Shown: positions 51,618 to 60,093 of the stretch, piece after piece | How positions within the stretch are numbered: the first letter of the stretch is position 1 | How the letters are laid out: each line of letters starts with the position of its first letter | Assembly (NCBI RefSeq): GCF_024055725.1 | Contig: NZ_JAMXMX010000014.1 | Coordinates: 62,001 to 126,000 of the forward strand | Origin: Actinoallomurus spadix | GTDB lineage: Bacteria; Actinomycetota; Actinomycetes; Streptosporangiales; Streptosporangiaceae | Reading direction: 5' to 3' | DNA length: 64,000 nt | The notes under the pieces: generated by a model | Seen by the model: only the letters and a program-made list of their open reading frames with translations | Databases searched by the model: none | Told to the model about the DNA's origin: nothing | Made by a program: the position numbers and the translations under genes

Positions 51618-53137
51618 CCGTCCGCCGGCACCAGGCCGGCCAGGCGGCGCAGCACGGCCACGCGCCCGCGCAGCGGAACGGTGGTCAGCGGATGGCCCGC
51701 CAGGCCCCAGCGGGTCAGCAGCAGGTTCGCGGCGTGCCAGCCCGTGGTGGCCGCCCGTTCCATCAGCGCGACGGGGAGATCGACGCGGACGCCGTCACCG
51801 GCCAGGACCAGCCCGGGGACCGGCCCGTCCACGGCCGGCCGCCGCGCGAACGTGCCGGGCGCGAAGAGCGGGCAGTCCCGCCGCCACTCGCTCAGGTCCG
51901 CGACGATCCGGGCACCCTCCGTCTCCGGGTAGACCTCGTGCAGGCGGCGCAGCAGGCGCGCCGAGGCCGGGCCGCGCGCGCCCGGCACCGCGTACGCGTG
52001 CAGTTCGACGACCGACCCGCCCGTCACGCGGGCCCAGGCCGCGGCCTCCTCGTCGTAACGGTCCAGCACGCTGACGTTGTCCAGCGGCGGGAGGCCACCG
52101 GTGGCCAGGAACGCCGGCCGGTCCGCCGCGACGGGCCGGTCGAGCCACAGGCGGCGCACGAGGTACGGCGGCGCGGTCTCCTGGGCTGCGACGCGCCCCC
52201 GCCACTCCGGGTCACCCAGCCCGGGAGACGCGGCGACGAGGTCGCGCAGGCCGGGCACGTCCAGGGCCAGCACGACCGCGTCGGCGGGGCGGCCGCCGCG
52301 CCGGGTCTGCACGGTGAACCCGTGCGGCCGGGGCCGGACGGCCTCGACCGGCGTGCCGGTGCGCACGTCCGCGCCCAGGTCCGCCAGATGACGGCCGGCC
52401 GCCGCCCACAGGTCCCCGAGCGGGCGGCGGGGCACGTCGAACAGCAGGCCCTCGGCCGAGCCGAGGAAGTACAGGTGGAACATGACCGCCAGTTCGGCGG
52501 CGGACAGCCGGTCCGGCGGGGCGAAGAAGCTGCGCGAGAACACGTCGAACGCCAGGTGCCGGGCGGCGGCCGGGAAGCGCAACCGGGCCAGGAACGCGGC
52601 GGCGTCCAGGTGGTCGAGCCGCCGGTACGTGCCGGGGACGGTGACGTTCATGAGCGGGAGGGCCGCCCGGGCGTTGAGGCGCAGCAGGTCCCGGGCCGTG
52701 AAGGTCGGGCTGCGCAGAGCGAAGGCGAGGGCGTTCCAGGGCGGGACGGCGGGCAGGTCGCGGAACGTGTCGGTGCGCCCGGCCGCGTCGACGAGCGGGT
52801 AGTCCGGCAGCGCCGTCAGCCCGCCGAGGTCCGGATCGGTCCGGCGCAGCAGGGCGCGGAGGTTGTAGTACTGGCGGAAGAACGCGTGGAAGCCCCGGCT
52901 CATGCCCACCCGCTCACCGCCGGGCAGCGTCGCGGTCCAGCCGCCCGCCCGCCCGCCGAGATGGTCCGCACGCTCGTACAGCTCGACGGCGATGCCGCGC
53001 TCGGCGAGCGCCGTCGCGGCGGTCAGACCGGCGATCCCGCCGCCGACGACGACGGCGCGCGGCCGCTCGGCGAGCGCACCGGCGTGCAGGCGGCCGGGCG
53101 GCGCCGGATGGCGCACCCGCCGGCGATCACGGCTCAC
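51590..53137 (-). CDS. CrtU-like carotenoid desaturase/methyltransferase
   Basis: The 515-aa FAD protein has N-terminal VVVGGGIAGLTAATALAERG (about residues 29-48), SRGFHAFFRQYYNLR as in CrtU/isorenieratene synthases, and a C-terminal FAD segment GLVLAGDGVRVDLPVALMERA. CrtU enzymes desaturate beta-ionone rings and shift a methyl group to form aromatic rings. That activity needs a cyclic substrate, which the CrtYc/CrtYd pair in this cluster should provide. The GTG at 53137 has GGAGGAGGG upstream. The gene is the last in the crtI-crtB-crtYc-crtYd-methyltransferase-crtU order. Confidence 0.87.
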   Translation of the reverse strand: MSRDRRRVRHPAPPGRLHAGALAERPRAVVVGGGIAGLTAATALAERGIAVELYERADHLGGRAGGWTATLPGGERVGMSRGFHAFFRQYYNLRALLRRTDPDLGGLTALPDYPLVDAAGRTDTFRDLPAVPPWNALAFALRSPTFTARDLLRLNARAALPLMNVTVPGTYRRLDHLDAAAFLARLRFPAAARHLAFDVFSRSFFAPPDRLSAAELAVMFHLYFLGSAEGLLFDVPRRPLGDLWAAAGRHLADLGADVRTGTPVEAVRPRPHGFTVQTRRGGRPADAVVLALDVPGLRDLVAASPGLGDPEWRGRVAAQETAPPYLVRRLWLDRPVAADRPAFLATGGLPPLDNVSVLDRYDEEAAAWARVTGGSVVELHAYAVPGARGPASARLLRRLHEVYPETEGARIVADLSEWRRDCPLFAPGTFARRPAVDGPVPGLVLAGDGVRVDLPVALMERAATTGWHAANLLLTRWGLAGHPLTTVPLRGRVAVLRRLAGLVPADGQGPSARRA

Positions 53138-53183
53138 GCGCCCTCCTCCGCCGGAGGGGTGACCATCCGCGCACCGCGTGCGC

Positions 53184-53900
53184 TCACGGGGCCGCCGCGC
53201 GGAAGGTGTGGACGATGCCGCGCTGCCAGCCGCCGGCCGTACGGGTCCGGACGCCGGTGAAGCCGGCGGCGCGCAGCCGGCCGGCCAGCGCCCGCGGGGA
53301 GTCGAAGTCCAGCGCGCTGCGCCACAGGTAGCGGTACAAACCCGCGTCCCCCGTCAGCAGCCGGCCCGCCGGGATGATCACGCCCCAGCAGACGGCGTGC
53401 CACACCAGCCGCGCGACCGGCCCGTCGCGCAGCGCGTAGTCGTGGACGACGAGGACACCGCCGGGGCGCAGCAGCGACCGCAACAACGCCGGCGCCTCGT
53501 CGCGGGCGGGGAGGTTGCGGAGGAGGTAGGCGGCGAAGACGCCGTCGAACGGCCCGCCGAGGTCCCCGGCGGACAGATCCTGGACCCGGCCCTCGGTGAA
53601 CCGTACGGTGGCGGGCCAGGGCTTGGCGCGGGCCCGGGCGAGCATCCCGGCGGACGCGTCGACGCCGGTGATCTCGGCATGGGGGGCGGTGGCGAGCAGC
53701 GCGGCGGTGGAGGCGCCGGTGCCGCAGCCCGCGTCGAGCAGCCGGGCCCCCGCGCCGCCCTCGGGCAGGGCGAACGCGCGGGCGGCGCGGCGCAGGGCGG
53801 CGTGGTAGCCGGGGTTCGCGCCGACGAGCCGGTCGTACGCCGCAGCGTGCCGGTCGAACGCGGCGGGGACGTCGCCCCGGAGCAGCCGCGCGCCGCTCAC
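53184..53900 (-). CDS. Carotenoid-cluster SAM methyltransferase (CrtT-like)
   Basis: The 238-aa class I methyltransferase has LLDAGCGTGASTAALL as SAM motif I (about residues 51-66), an acidic VDAS strand end, and GGVLVVHDYALRDG as post-III. FAAYLLRNLP is typical of UbiE/CrtT-like enzymes. The GTG at 53900 overlaps the CrtYd stop codon as GTGA, fixing the start and implying coupled translation. The substrate is probably a hydroxy- or carboxy-carotenoid or another isoprenoid made by the cluster. Confidence 0.85.
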   Translation of the reverse strand: MSGARLLRGDVPAAFDRHAAAYDRLVGANPGYHAALRRAARAFALPEGGAGARLLDAGCGTGASTAALLATAPHAEITGVDASAGMLARARAKPWPATVRFTEGRVQDLSAGDLGGPFDGVFAAYLLRNLPARDEAPALLRSLLRPGGVLVVHDYALRDGPVARLVWHAVCWGVIIPAGRLLTGDAGLYRYLWRSALDFDSPRALAGRLRAAGFTGVRTRTAGGWQRGIVHTFRAAAP

Positions 53901-54220
53901 CGGCCCGCCGTCCCGTCCGGCCGCTGCCGCTCCCAGGCGAGGAGGGTCGCGGTGACCAGGGCGAACCCGAACAGGAAGTCCTCGACGGGAATGTCGAATG
54001 GGAAGCGCAGCCCGGTGATCCCGCCTGGGGCGTAGCCGACGACGGGCGACGGCAGCCGCGTCAGCCTGCCGTCGACGGCGACCTGGAAACCGAAGACGAT
54101 CAGCATCGTCAGCCAGTACGCCGGGCGGCGGAGCAGCCCGGTCCGCAGCCACCAGCGTTCGAGGGCGACGACGACGGCCACCGACAGCAGGGCCGGCACC
54201 GTGTACCCCAGCCCGTTCAT
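53897..54220 (-). CDS. crtYd: Lycopene cyclase subunit, CrtYd-like
   Basis: The 107-aa membrane protein has three helices and PFDIPVEDFLFGF, the acidic pair E80-D81 corresponding to the catalytic PxE(E/D)xxF motif of heterodimeric lycopene cyclases. AGGAGGT lies 5 bases before ATG 54220; an ATG at 54238 overlapping the crtYc stop codon is less likely. It works with CrtYc to close lycopene ends into ionone rings in the membrane. Confidence 0.87.
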   Translation of the reverse strand: MNGLGYTVPALLSVAVVVALERWWLRTGLLRRPAYWLTMLIVFGFQVAVDGRLTRLPSPVVGYAPGGITGLRFPFDIPVEDFLFGFALVTATLLAWERQRPDGTAGR

Positions 54221-54234
54221 GGGACCTCCTACAG

Positions 54235-54576
54235 TCATCGCCGCCGCTCCGTTCGCGCCCGGGCCGGCACCCGCGGGAGCATGCGCCGTACGGTCTCCAG
54301 GGTCAGCACCGCGCACACGGGCACGACGAGGAAGAACAGCGCCTCCTCCAGCGGTACCGACAGCGGCAGGGTGACGCCGACGAGGTAGCGGGGGTCGTAC
54401 CACCAGACGCCGGCCGCGATCGCGACCGCGTCCCAGGCGAGGAAGACGGCCGCCACGGGCAGCACGGCCCGTGCGAGCCGGGCGGGGCGCCGGTACACCC
54501 GGCTGCCGGACAGTTCCAGGGGCAGCGTGACCGCCAGACAGCCGGCCAGTAGGAGCAGATAGCGCAGATGGTCCAC
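54235..54576 (-). CDS. crtYc: Lycopene cyclase subunit, CrtYc-like
   Basis: The 113-aa membrane protein has three helices and LPLSVPLEEALFF, with acidic residues E77-E78 at the catalytic position. It is the first half of the heterodimeric cyclase, with CrtYd encoded 15 bp downstream. The GTG at 54576 has GGAGGAGGTGAG directly upstream, inside the end of crtB. The stop codons and starts of crtB-crtYc-crtYd are tightly packed, indicating one operon. Confidence 0.88.
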   Translation of the reverse strand: MDHLRYLLLLAGCLAVTLPLELSGSRVYRRPARLARAVLPVAAVFLAWDAVAIAAGVWWYDPRYLVGVTLPLSVPLEEALFFLVVPVCAVLTLETVRRMLPRVPARARTERRR

Positions 54577-54577
54577 C

Positions 54578-55570
54578 TCACCTCCTCCGGGCGGGCTGTG
54601 TGTGCACCGCCCGCGTCCACAGGGTGCGGCCGAACGCCGATCCGGCCAGGGCGAGCCGCCGGCCGGTGCTGACGCTGACCCGGCCGGCGAAGACGTTGTG
54701 ACCGCGGTCCTCGATCCGGTCGAGGATGCGGGAGTACAGGGCGTACGCGGTGGCGATGCAGGGCCGCGAGGCGGGGTCGAGCAGCGCGATCCCCGGGCGG
54801 GCCAGCCGGTAGACGGCCCGGGTGCGGCCGATCTGGTCCGCCAGCGCGTGCCGGACGCGCGGTTCGACGCGTCCGGTCCGCCGGCACCAGGCCAGCAGGT
54901 CGCGGTCGACGCCGTAGGCCGCGAGCTCGTCGGCGGGCAGGTACACCCGGCCGCGGTCGAGGTCCTCGCCGACGTCGCGCAGGAAGTTGGTCAGCTGGAA
55001 CGCCCGTCCGAGGGCCGTGGCGTGCGGTACGGCCCCGGCCGGGTCGCCGACCGTGCCGAGTACGGGCAGCATCTGCAGGCCGATGACCTCGGCGGATCCG
55101 TACATGTAGTCGCGCAGGGCGGCCCGGGTCGGGTAGCCGGTGACGGTGAGGTCCATCCGCATGGAGCGCAGGAACGCGGTGAACAGCGCGCCGGCGATGC
55201 CGAACCGGCCCGCCGTGTCGACGACGGCGGCCAGGACGGGGTGGTCGCTGCGGCCGGTGCGCAGGCCCGCGGTGAGCGCGGCGGCGACGTCGTCCAGCAG
55301 CGCGGCGATCCGGTCGGGTCCGTGTCCGGGACCGGGCTCGTCGACCAGGTCGTCCGTGTGGCGGGCGAACCCGTACAGGGCGTGGACCGCCGGTCGCCGG
55401 GACGGTGGGAGCAGCCGTGTCGCGAGGAAGTACGTCCGGCCGTGGCGCGCGTTGAGCGCCCGGCACCGGCGGTACGAGGCGCGCAGCAGCGGGTCGGTGA
55501 TCCCGGCGGCGTCCAGCTCACGGCGCGCCGCCGCCTCCCCCGCCTCCCGGGGTCCGGCCCGGCCCGTCAT
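54578..55570 (-). CDS. crtB: Phytoene synthase
   Basis: The 330-aa protein has both Asp-rich prenyl-binding motifs of squalene/phytoene synthases: HTDDLVDEP (D73-D77) and NFLRDVGEDLDRGRVYLP (about 195-212). YGFARHTDD and GSAEVIGLQML are also conserved. It joins two GGPP molecules to phytoene. The ATG overlaps the crtI stop codon as ATGA. No GGPP synthase gene is present in the cluster, so the substrate must come from elsewhere in the genome. Confidence 0.94.
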   Translation of the reverse strand: MTGRAGPREAGEAAARRELDAAGITDPLLRASYRRCRALNARHGRTYFLATRLLPPSRRPAVHALYGFARHTDDLVDEPGPGHGPDRIAALLDDVAAALTAGLRTGRSDHPVLAAVVDTAGRFGIAGALFTAFLRSMRMDLTVTGYPTRAALRDYMYGSAEVIGLQMLPVLGTVGDPAGAVPHATALGRAFQLTNFLRDVGEDLDRGRVYLPADELAAYGVDRDLLAWCRRTGRVEPRVRHALADQIGRTRAVYRLARPGIALLDPASRPCIATAYALYSRILDRIEDRGHNVFAGRVSVSTGRRLALAGSAFGRTLWTRAVHTQPARRR

Positions 55571-57105
55571 CGCGGGCCGCTCGCGGGGGTGAGCCGGCCT
55601 GCCGGGTCCGCGATGAGCACGCGCCGGCCCCGGGGCACGCCGGTGATGCGGTCGGCCGCGAGCCGGCCGGACATGAGGGCAGTGGGGATGCCCACGCCGG
55701 GCACGGTGCCGCAGCCGGCCAGGACGGCGTTCTCCACCGCGCGCGGGACGTTGGCGGGCCGGAACGGCCCGGTCTGCCGCAGCGTGTGCGACAGGCTGAA
55801 GGGCGTGCCCGCGGTGAGGCCCAGGCGTTCCCAGTCGGCGGGGGTGTCCAGGTGGAGCGTCTCCACGGTGCTCGGCGCGAAGCCGAGCCGGCCCGCCGCG
55901 GTGTCGAGCATCCGGCGGGCGTAGGCGGGACCGGCGCGATCCCAGTCGTCCGGCCGGTCGGCGAGGTTCGGGACGGGGGCCAGGAGGGACAGCAGTTGCC
56001 GTCCGGGCGGGGCGAGGGAGCGGTCGGTCGCGGTCGGCCGGGTCAGCAGGAGCGACGGGTCGCGCATCAGCCGGCCATCGAGGACAAGGTCGTCGAACAC
56101 GCTCTCCCACGCCTGCCCGAACAGGAGGTTGTGGTGCAGGGTCCCCTCCCACACGGTGGGCGCGGACAGGTGCAGGACGACCGCCGAGGGCGCCAGTTGG
56201 AGCGGCACGACGCGGTACGGCGAGCAGCCGAGCAGGCGGTACGCGACCGGCAGCTCGCAGCTGAGGACGACCGCGTCGCACCCGATCCGGTCCCCGTCCT
56301 CGGTGTGGACCGCGGCGACGCGGCGGCCCCGGCGCTCCAGCGACGCGACGGTCGCGCCGTAGCGGAACGTGACGCCGGCGTCCGCGGCCGCGGCCGCCAG
56401 GGCGTCCGGCAGCGCGCGCATCCCGCCGTACGGAAAGTAGACGCCGCCGATCGTGTCCATGTACGCGATCACGGCGTACAGCGCGAGGGCGGTGCGGGGC
56501 GCGACGCCGGCGTACAGCGCCTGGAAGGTGAAGACCCGCCGCAGCCGCTCATCGCGGATGAAGCGGCGGACCGCGCGCTCCCACTGGCCGAACCCGCCCA
56601 GGACCGTCAGCCGCGCCAGCTGTGGCCCCAGCAGGCGGAGCGGCGAGTCGAAGTTGGTGCCGATGAAGTGCGCGAACTCCGCCTCGTACAGCCGGAGCAG
56701 CCACTGCCGCAGCCGCCGGTAGCCGGCCGCCTCCCCCGGCCCCGCGAAGGCGCGGATCTCCTCGGCCATCGCCTCCGGGTCGGCGCGGACGTCGAGGACG
56801 CTCCCGTCCGCGAAGTGGGCGCGGTAGGCGGGGTCCAGCCGCACCATCCGCAGCCGGTCCGCCATCGACTCGCCGACCGCCGCGAAGGTGTCCTCGACGA
56901 CGCCGGGCATGGTCAGCACCGTCGGCCCGGTGTCCAGGAGGTGGCCGGCGACGTCGCGGCGCCCGGCCCGGCCGCCGGGCCCGGCGAGGCGTTCGACGAC
57001 GGTGACCTCACGGCCGCGCCCCGCGAGGTGCAGCGCGGCGGACAGACCTGCGAGCCCCGCCCCGATCACGACGATCCGGTCGGTGCTTCCCGCGACGGTG
57101 CGCAT
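55567..57105 (-). CDS. crtI: Phytoene desaturase
   Basis: The 512-aa protein has N-terminal IVVIGAGLAGLSAALHLAGRG (about residues 11-31), a TGPTVLTMPGVVEDTF segment and the C-terminal FAD-binding GCGTVPGVGIPTALMSGRLAA typical of CrtI. It converts phytoene to lycopene through four desaturations. The ATG at 57105 follows CGAGGGGC. It is the first gene of the leftward carotenoid operon. CrtI-like enzymes also include diapophytoene and methoxyneurosporene desaturases, but the neighbours favour phytoene. Confidence 0.92.
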   Translation of the reverse strand: MRTVAGSTDRIVVIGAGLAGLSAALHLAGRGREVTVVERLAGPGGRAGRRDVAGHLLDTGPTVLTMPGVVEDTFAAVGESMADRLRMVRLDPAYRAHFADGSVLDVRADPEAMAEEIRAFAGPGEAAGYRRLRQWLLRLYEAEFAHFIGTNFDSPLRLLGPQLARLTVLGGFGQWERAVRRFIRDERLRRVFTFQALYAGVAPRTALALYAVIAYMDTIGGVYFPYGGMRALPDALAAAAADAGVTFRYGATVASLERRGRRVAAVHTEDGDRIGCDAVVLSCELPVAYRLLGCSPYRVVPLQLAPSAVVLHLSAPTVWEGTLHHNLLFGQAWESVFDDLVLDGRLMRDPSLLLTRPTATDRSLAPPGRQLLSLLAPVPNLADRPDDWDRAGPAYARRMLDTAAGRLGFAPSTVETLHLDTPADWERLGLTAGTPFSLSHTLRQTGPFRPANVPRAVENAVLAGCGTVPGVGIPTALMSGRLAADRITGVPRGRRVLIADPAGRLTPASGPR

Positions 57106-57211
57106 GCCCCTCGGGTACCCGCACAGCCGCTCCCCAAGCACCTCCGGATCCCTATCACCGCAGGTCAGGGCGGTAATGCGCGGATTGACGCGGAAAATCC
57201 CGCGGCCGGTC

Positions 57212-58408
57212 TCAGGTCGCCTTGGCGAGGGCCTGGTCGAGGTCGGCCCACAGATCGTCGGGGTGCTCGATGCCGACGGCGAGCCGGATCGTGCCGGCGC
57301 CGATGCCCGCCGCCCGCAGCTGCTCGTCGCCGAGCATCCGGTGGGAGGTGCTGGCCGGGTGCAGGACGTAGGTCTTCACTCCCCCGAACGAGGGCGTGAG
57401 GGCCGCCAGGCGGACCGCTCCGGCGAAGGCCGCCCCGGCCTGGCGCCCACCGGCCAGGTCGAAGGACAGCACGCCGCCCTGGCCGTCGGGCATCAGGCGG
57501 ACCGCGACCTCGTGGTCCGGGTGGTCCGGCAGGCCGGGGTAGCGGACGGCCGCCACTGCGGGATGACCCGCCAGCCGCCCGGCCAGGTCGAGGGCGTTGT
57601 CGCAGTGCCGCCGCATCCGCAGGGCCAGGGTCTGCATCCCCCGTACGGTGAGCCAGGACGCGAACGGGTCGGCGGACGCGCCGAGTTCGGCCGCGTAGTG
57701 CCAGACCTTCCGGCGCAGCTCCTCGGTGGCGAACACCGCGACGCCACCGAGCACGTCCGAGTGCCCGCCGAGGTACTTCGTGGCCGAGTGGACGACGACG
57801 TCCGCGCCGTGGGCGATCGGGCGGCACAGGATCGGGCTGGCGAAGGTGTTGTCGACCACGCTGAGCACGCCCGCGTCCTTCGCCACCGCGATGAGGGCGG
57901 GCAGGTCGACGACCTGGGTGGTCGGGTTGGCGATCGTCTCCAGGTAGAGCACGCGCGTGTTCGGGCGCAGCGCGGCGCGGGCCTCCTCCGGGTCGGTGCC
58001 GGAGACGTAGGTCACCTCGACGCCCCACCGTTCGGCGAGGTCGTCGAGCATCCCGATCGTGGCGCCGTAGAGGCAGTCCTGGGCGACGACGTGATCGCCG
58101 GTGCGCAGGACCGCGAGCAGTACCGCGTTGATGGCGCCCATCCCGGACGCCGCGGCGAGCCCCGCGACCCCGCCCTCGAGATCGGCCACCGCCTCCTCCA
58201 GCGTCCGGACGGTCGGATTGCCGAGCCGGCTGTAGAAGAACGCGCCGTCGGGCCCGCCGAACGCCTCGGCCATCACGTCGGCGTCGTCGAAGGCGAACAG
58301 GTGCCCCTGGTAGATCGGCACGCCGACCGGGCGGCTGCCCGCCACCTCGACGACGGGCGGGTGGACGGTCCGGGTCTCGGCGTGCGGTCTGTCCTGCGGT
58401 GAGGTCAT
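57212..58408 (-). CDS. Methionine gamma-lyase / cystathionine-lyase-family PLP enzyme
   Basis: The 398-aa Cys/Met-metabolism PLP enzyme has YSRLGNPTVRTLEEAVADLEGG (cofactor-phosphate region), GATIGMLDDL and YLETIANPT. VVDNTFASPILCRPI follows, and the PLP lysine is in SATKYLGGHSD. Substrate may be methionine, cystathionine or homocysteine; the motifs do not decide. The ATG at 58408 has GAGG 9 bases upstream. It is divergent from the GntR-fusion regulator and shares with it a region holding a 24-bp operator, so sulfur-amino-acid turnover may be tied to that circuit. Confidence 0.9.
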   Translation of the reverse strand: MTSPQDRPHAETRTVHPPVVEVAGSRPVGVPIYQGHLFAFDDADVMAEAFGGPDGAFFYSRLGNPTVRTLEEAVADLEGGVAGLAAASGMGAINAVLLAVLRTGDHVVAQDCLYGATIGMLDDLAERWGVEVTYVSGTDPEEARAALRPNTRVLYLETIANPTTQVVDLPALIAVAKDAGVLSVVDNTFASPILCRPIAHGADVVVHSATKYLGGHSDVLGGVAVFATEELRRKVWHYAAELGASADPFASWLTVRGMQTLALRMRRHCDNALDLAGRLAGHPAVAAVRYPGLPDHPDHEVAVRLMPDGQGGVLSFDLAGGRQAGAAFAGAVRLAALTPSFGGVKTYVLHPASTSHRMLGDEQLRAAGIGAGTIRLAVGIEHPDDLWADLDQALAKAT

Positions 58409-58462
58409 GCGTCCCATCCTCGACCCGGGACCGCCCGATGGCCAAAACGCCGCTCCGCAGGT

Positions 58463-58488
58463 TATTTGTCGTCTGTGGACGACAAATA
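58463..58488. promoter_or_regulatory. Palindromic operator at the GntR-fusion gene
   Basis: The perfect 11-bp arms TATTTGTCGTC and GACGACAAATA flank TGTG. Its inner 24 bp (58464-58487) follow ATTTGYC-N10-GRCAAAT, the same form as the site at the ABC operon promoter (60051-60074). It lies between the divergent lyase and regulator genes. Confidence 0.85.
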
Positions 58489-58519
58489 TGCTGGGCCTGA
58501 CCCCCGACCGAGGACGTCC

Positions 58520-59959
58520 ATGGACATCGCGCAGCAGCCTCTGCCCGCCTACTACCGCCTGAAGCGGCGCCTTCTCGCCGACATCGAGAGCGGTCACTAC
58601 GGCGTGGACGGCAGGCTGCCCACCGAGCACGCCCTGTGCGCGGCGTACGGCCTGAGCCGCACGCCGGTCGCGCGGGCGCTGTCGGAACTGGCGGCCGAGG
58701 GGGTCGTCGTGCGGCACCGCCGCCGCGGCACGTTCGTGAACCCGGAGTGGATGCGAGCGCTGCGCGCCGCTCCGGAGGTCTCGGTGATGACCTGCGACCA
58801 GGCCTGGGAGGACCAGCTTCGGGAGGCCGCCGGCAACGACCTGCGGCTGTCGATCACGTCGGCGCCGCTGAGCGAGCTGCGGACGCTGTTCCGCCGGGCG
58901 ATCGCCGAAGGACGCGGCCCGGACCTGGCGCTGGTCGACTCCGTCTGGGTCGCGGAGTTCGCCGAGTCCCACATGCTCACGCCGATCGGCGAGCTCGATC
59001 CCGAGTGGGTCGCGGCCGAGCACGACGCCGACTTCCTGCCGCCGTTCGCCGACGCGTACCGCCTGGACGGCGACGGCATCGTGGCCGTCCAGGCCCAGGC
59101 GGACGTCACCGGCCTGTGGTACCGCCGGGAGGCCCTGGACGCCGTGGGCGCCTCCCCGCCCGCCACGTGGCGCGAACTGCGCGCCCTGGGCCGTACGCTC
59201 GCGGCCGGTCTCCCCCGCGACCGGCACGCCCTGGTGATGCCCGGCGGCCCGGCCGCGACGGAGACGGCGACGTACGCGCTGGTCGGCCTGCTCGCCGCGA
59301 ACGGCGCGACGATCTTCACCGCCGACGCGGTGACGCTCGACTCTCCCGCCACCGTGGAGACGCTGCGGTTCCTGCGCCGGCTCGTCGACGACGGGGTCCT
59401 GCCCGCCGAGGTGGTGACCTACGACCGGCACCGGGCGGCCCGGCTGCTGGCGGCCGGGCGCGCGGACCTGTTCGTGGGCGCGAGCTACCACGCCGAGCTG
59501 ATCGCCGCCGAGACCGGCACCACGCTGCCCGAGGTCGGCGAGCGGTTCGGGTTCGTCCCGCTGCCGGCGGGCCCGCACGGGCCGCCGTCGATCCTGTGCG
59601 GCGGAATGGTCTACTGCATCCCCCGCCAGGCCCGGAACCCGCGGCTGGGGATGCGGCTGCTGCGCTCGGCGACGGCGCCGAAGCGCCTGGCGGACCTGTG
59701 CGCGGAGACCGGCCAGCTCCCGCCGCGCCGCAGCGTGCTGGACGCCATGGCGCCGGTCTCGCCGTTCCACGCCCAGACGGCGGCGCTGCTGGAGCACGCG
59801 GTCATGCGGCCGTCGGCGCCGGTGTACGCCCTGGTCTCCGCGCAGCTCCAGACGCTGCTGGAGGGGGTGCTGACCCGGCGGTGGAGCCCGGCGGCGGGCG
59901 TCGCCCTGGCCGCCGACCGGATCAGCGCGATCACCGGCCTCCCCGTCGTCCGCGCCTGA
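58520..59959 (+). CDS. GntR-type regulator fused to a solute-binding-protein domain
   Basis: The 479-aa protein has an N-terminal GntR winged helix (about 5-75: YYRLKRRLLADIESGHYGVDGRLPTEHALCAAYGLSRTPVARALSELAAEGVVVRHRRRGTFV) directly joined to a sugar-ABC solute-binding-protein fold of about 390 residues (ADVTGLWYRREALDAVGASPPATWRELRALGRTL, DLFVGASYHAEL). No signal peptide is present, so the binding domain works in the cytoplasm as a sugar sensor. GAGGA lies 7 bases before the ATG. It precedes the ABC operon and most likely represses it until the sugar is imported. Confidence 0.9.
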   Translation: MDIAQQPLPAYYRLKRRLLADIESGHYGVDGRLPTEHALCAAYGLSRTPVARALSELAAEGVVVRHRRRGTFVNPEWMRALRAAPEVSVMTCDQAWEDQLREAAGNDLRLSITSAPLSELRTLFRRAIAEGRGPDLALVDSVWVAEFAESHMLTPIGELDPEWVAAEHDADFLPPFADAYRLDGDGIVAVQAQADVTGLWYRREALDAVGASPPATWRELRALGRTLAAGLPRDRHALVMPGGPAATETATYALVGLLAANGATIFTADAVTLDSPATVETLRFLRRLVDDGVLPAEVVTYDRHRAARLLAAGRADLFVGASYHAELIAAETGTTLPEVGERFGFVPLPAGPHGPPSILCGGMVYCIPRQARNPRLGMRLLRSATAPKRLADLCAETGQLPPRRSVLDAMAPVSPFHAQTAALLEHAVMRPSAPVYALVSAQLQTLLEGVLTRRWSPAAGVALAADRISAITGLPVVRA

Positions 59960-60024
59960 CCGCTCGTTTCGTTCCCGCCCGACCGGCGGACGTAACGCGT
60001 TCGTAACCCATTCGCCCGTCCCTC

Positions 60025-60053
60025 TTGACGTGGAACGCTCCAGCTTCCACATT
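60025..60053 (+). promoter_or_regulatory. SigA-type promoter of the sugar ABC operon
   Basis: TTGACG (60025-60030) and CACATT (60048-60053) are 17 bp apart. The palindromic operator at 60051-60074 overlaps the -10 element and the expected start point, so a bound regulator would block transcription. A second inverted pair GTGGAA/TTCCAC (60030-60050) lies between the two elements. Confidence 0.6.
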
Positions 60054-60074
60054 TGCCACAGCACAGTGGCAAAT
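60051..60074. promoter_or_regulatory. Palindromic operator at the sugar ABC operon
   Basis: The arms ATTTGCCAC and GTGGCAAAT flank AGCACA. The outer seven bases on each side match the GntR-gene site with one symmetric change, and total length is identical (24 bp). It ends 19 bp before the binding-protein ATG. Confidence 0.85.
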
Positions 60075-60093
60075 CCCCCTGGAGGGAGCGCAC

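Noticed and set aside
58409-58462. SAM or other sulfur riboswitch before the PLP lyase
   Set aside because: The 54-bp leader is too short and lacks the conserved core. A protein operator explains the region better.
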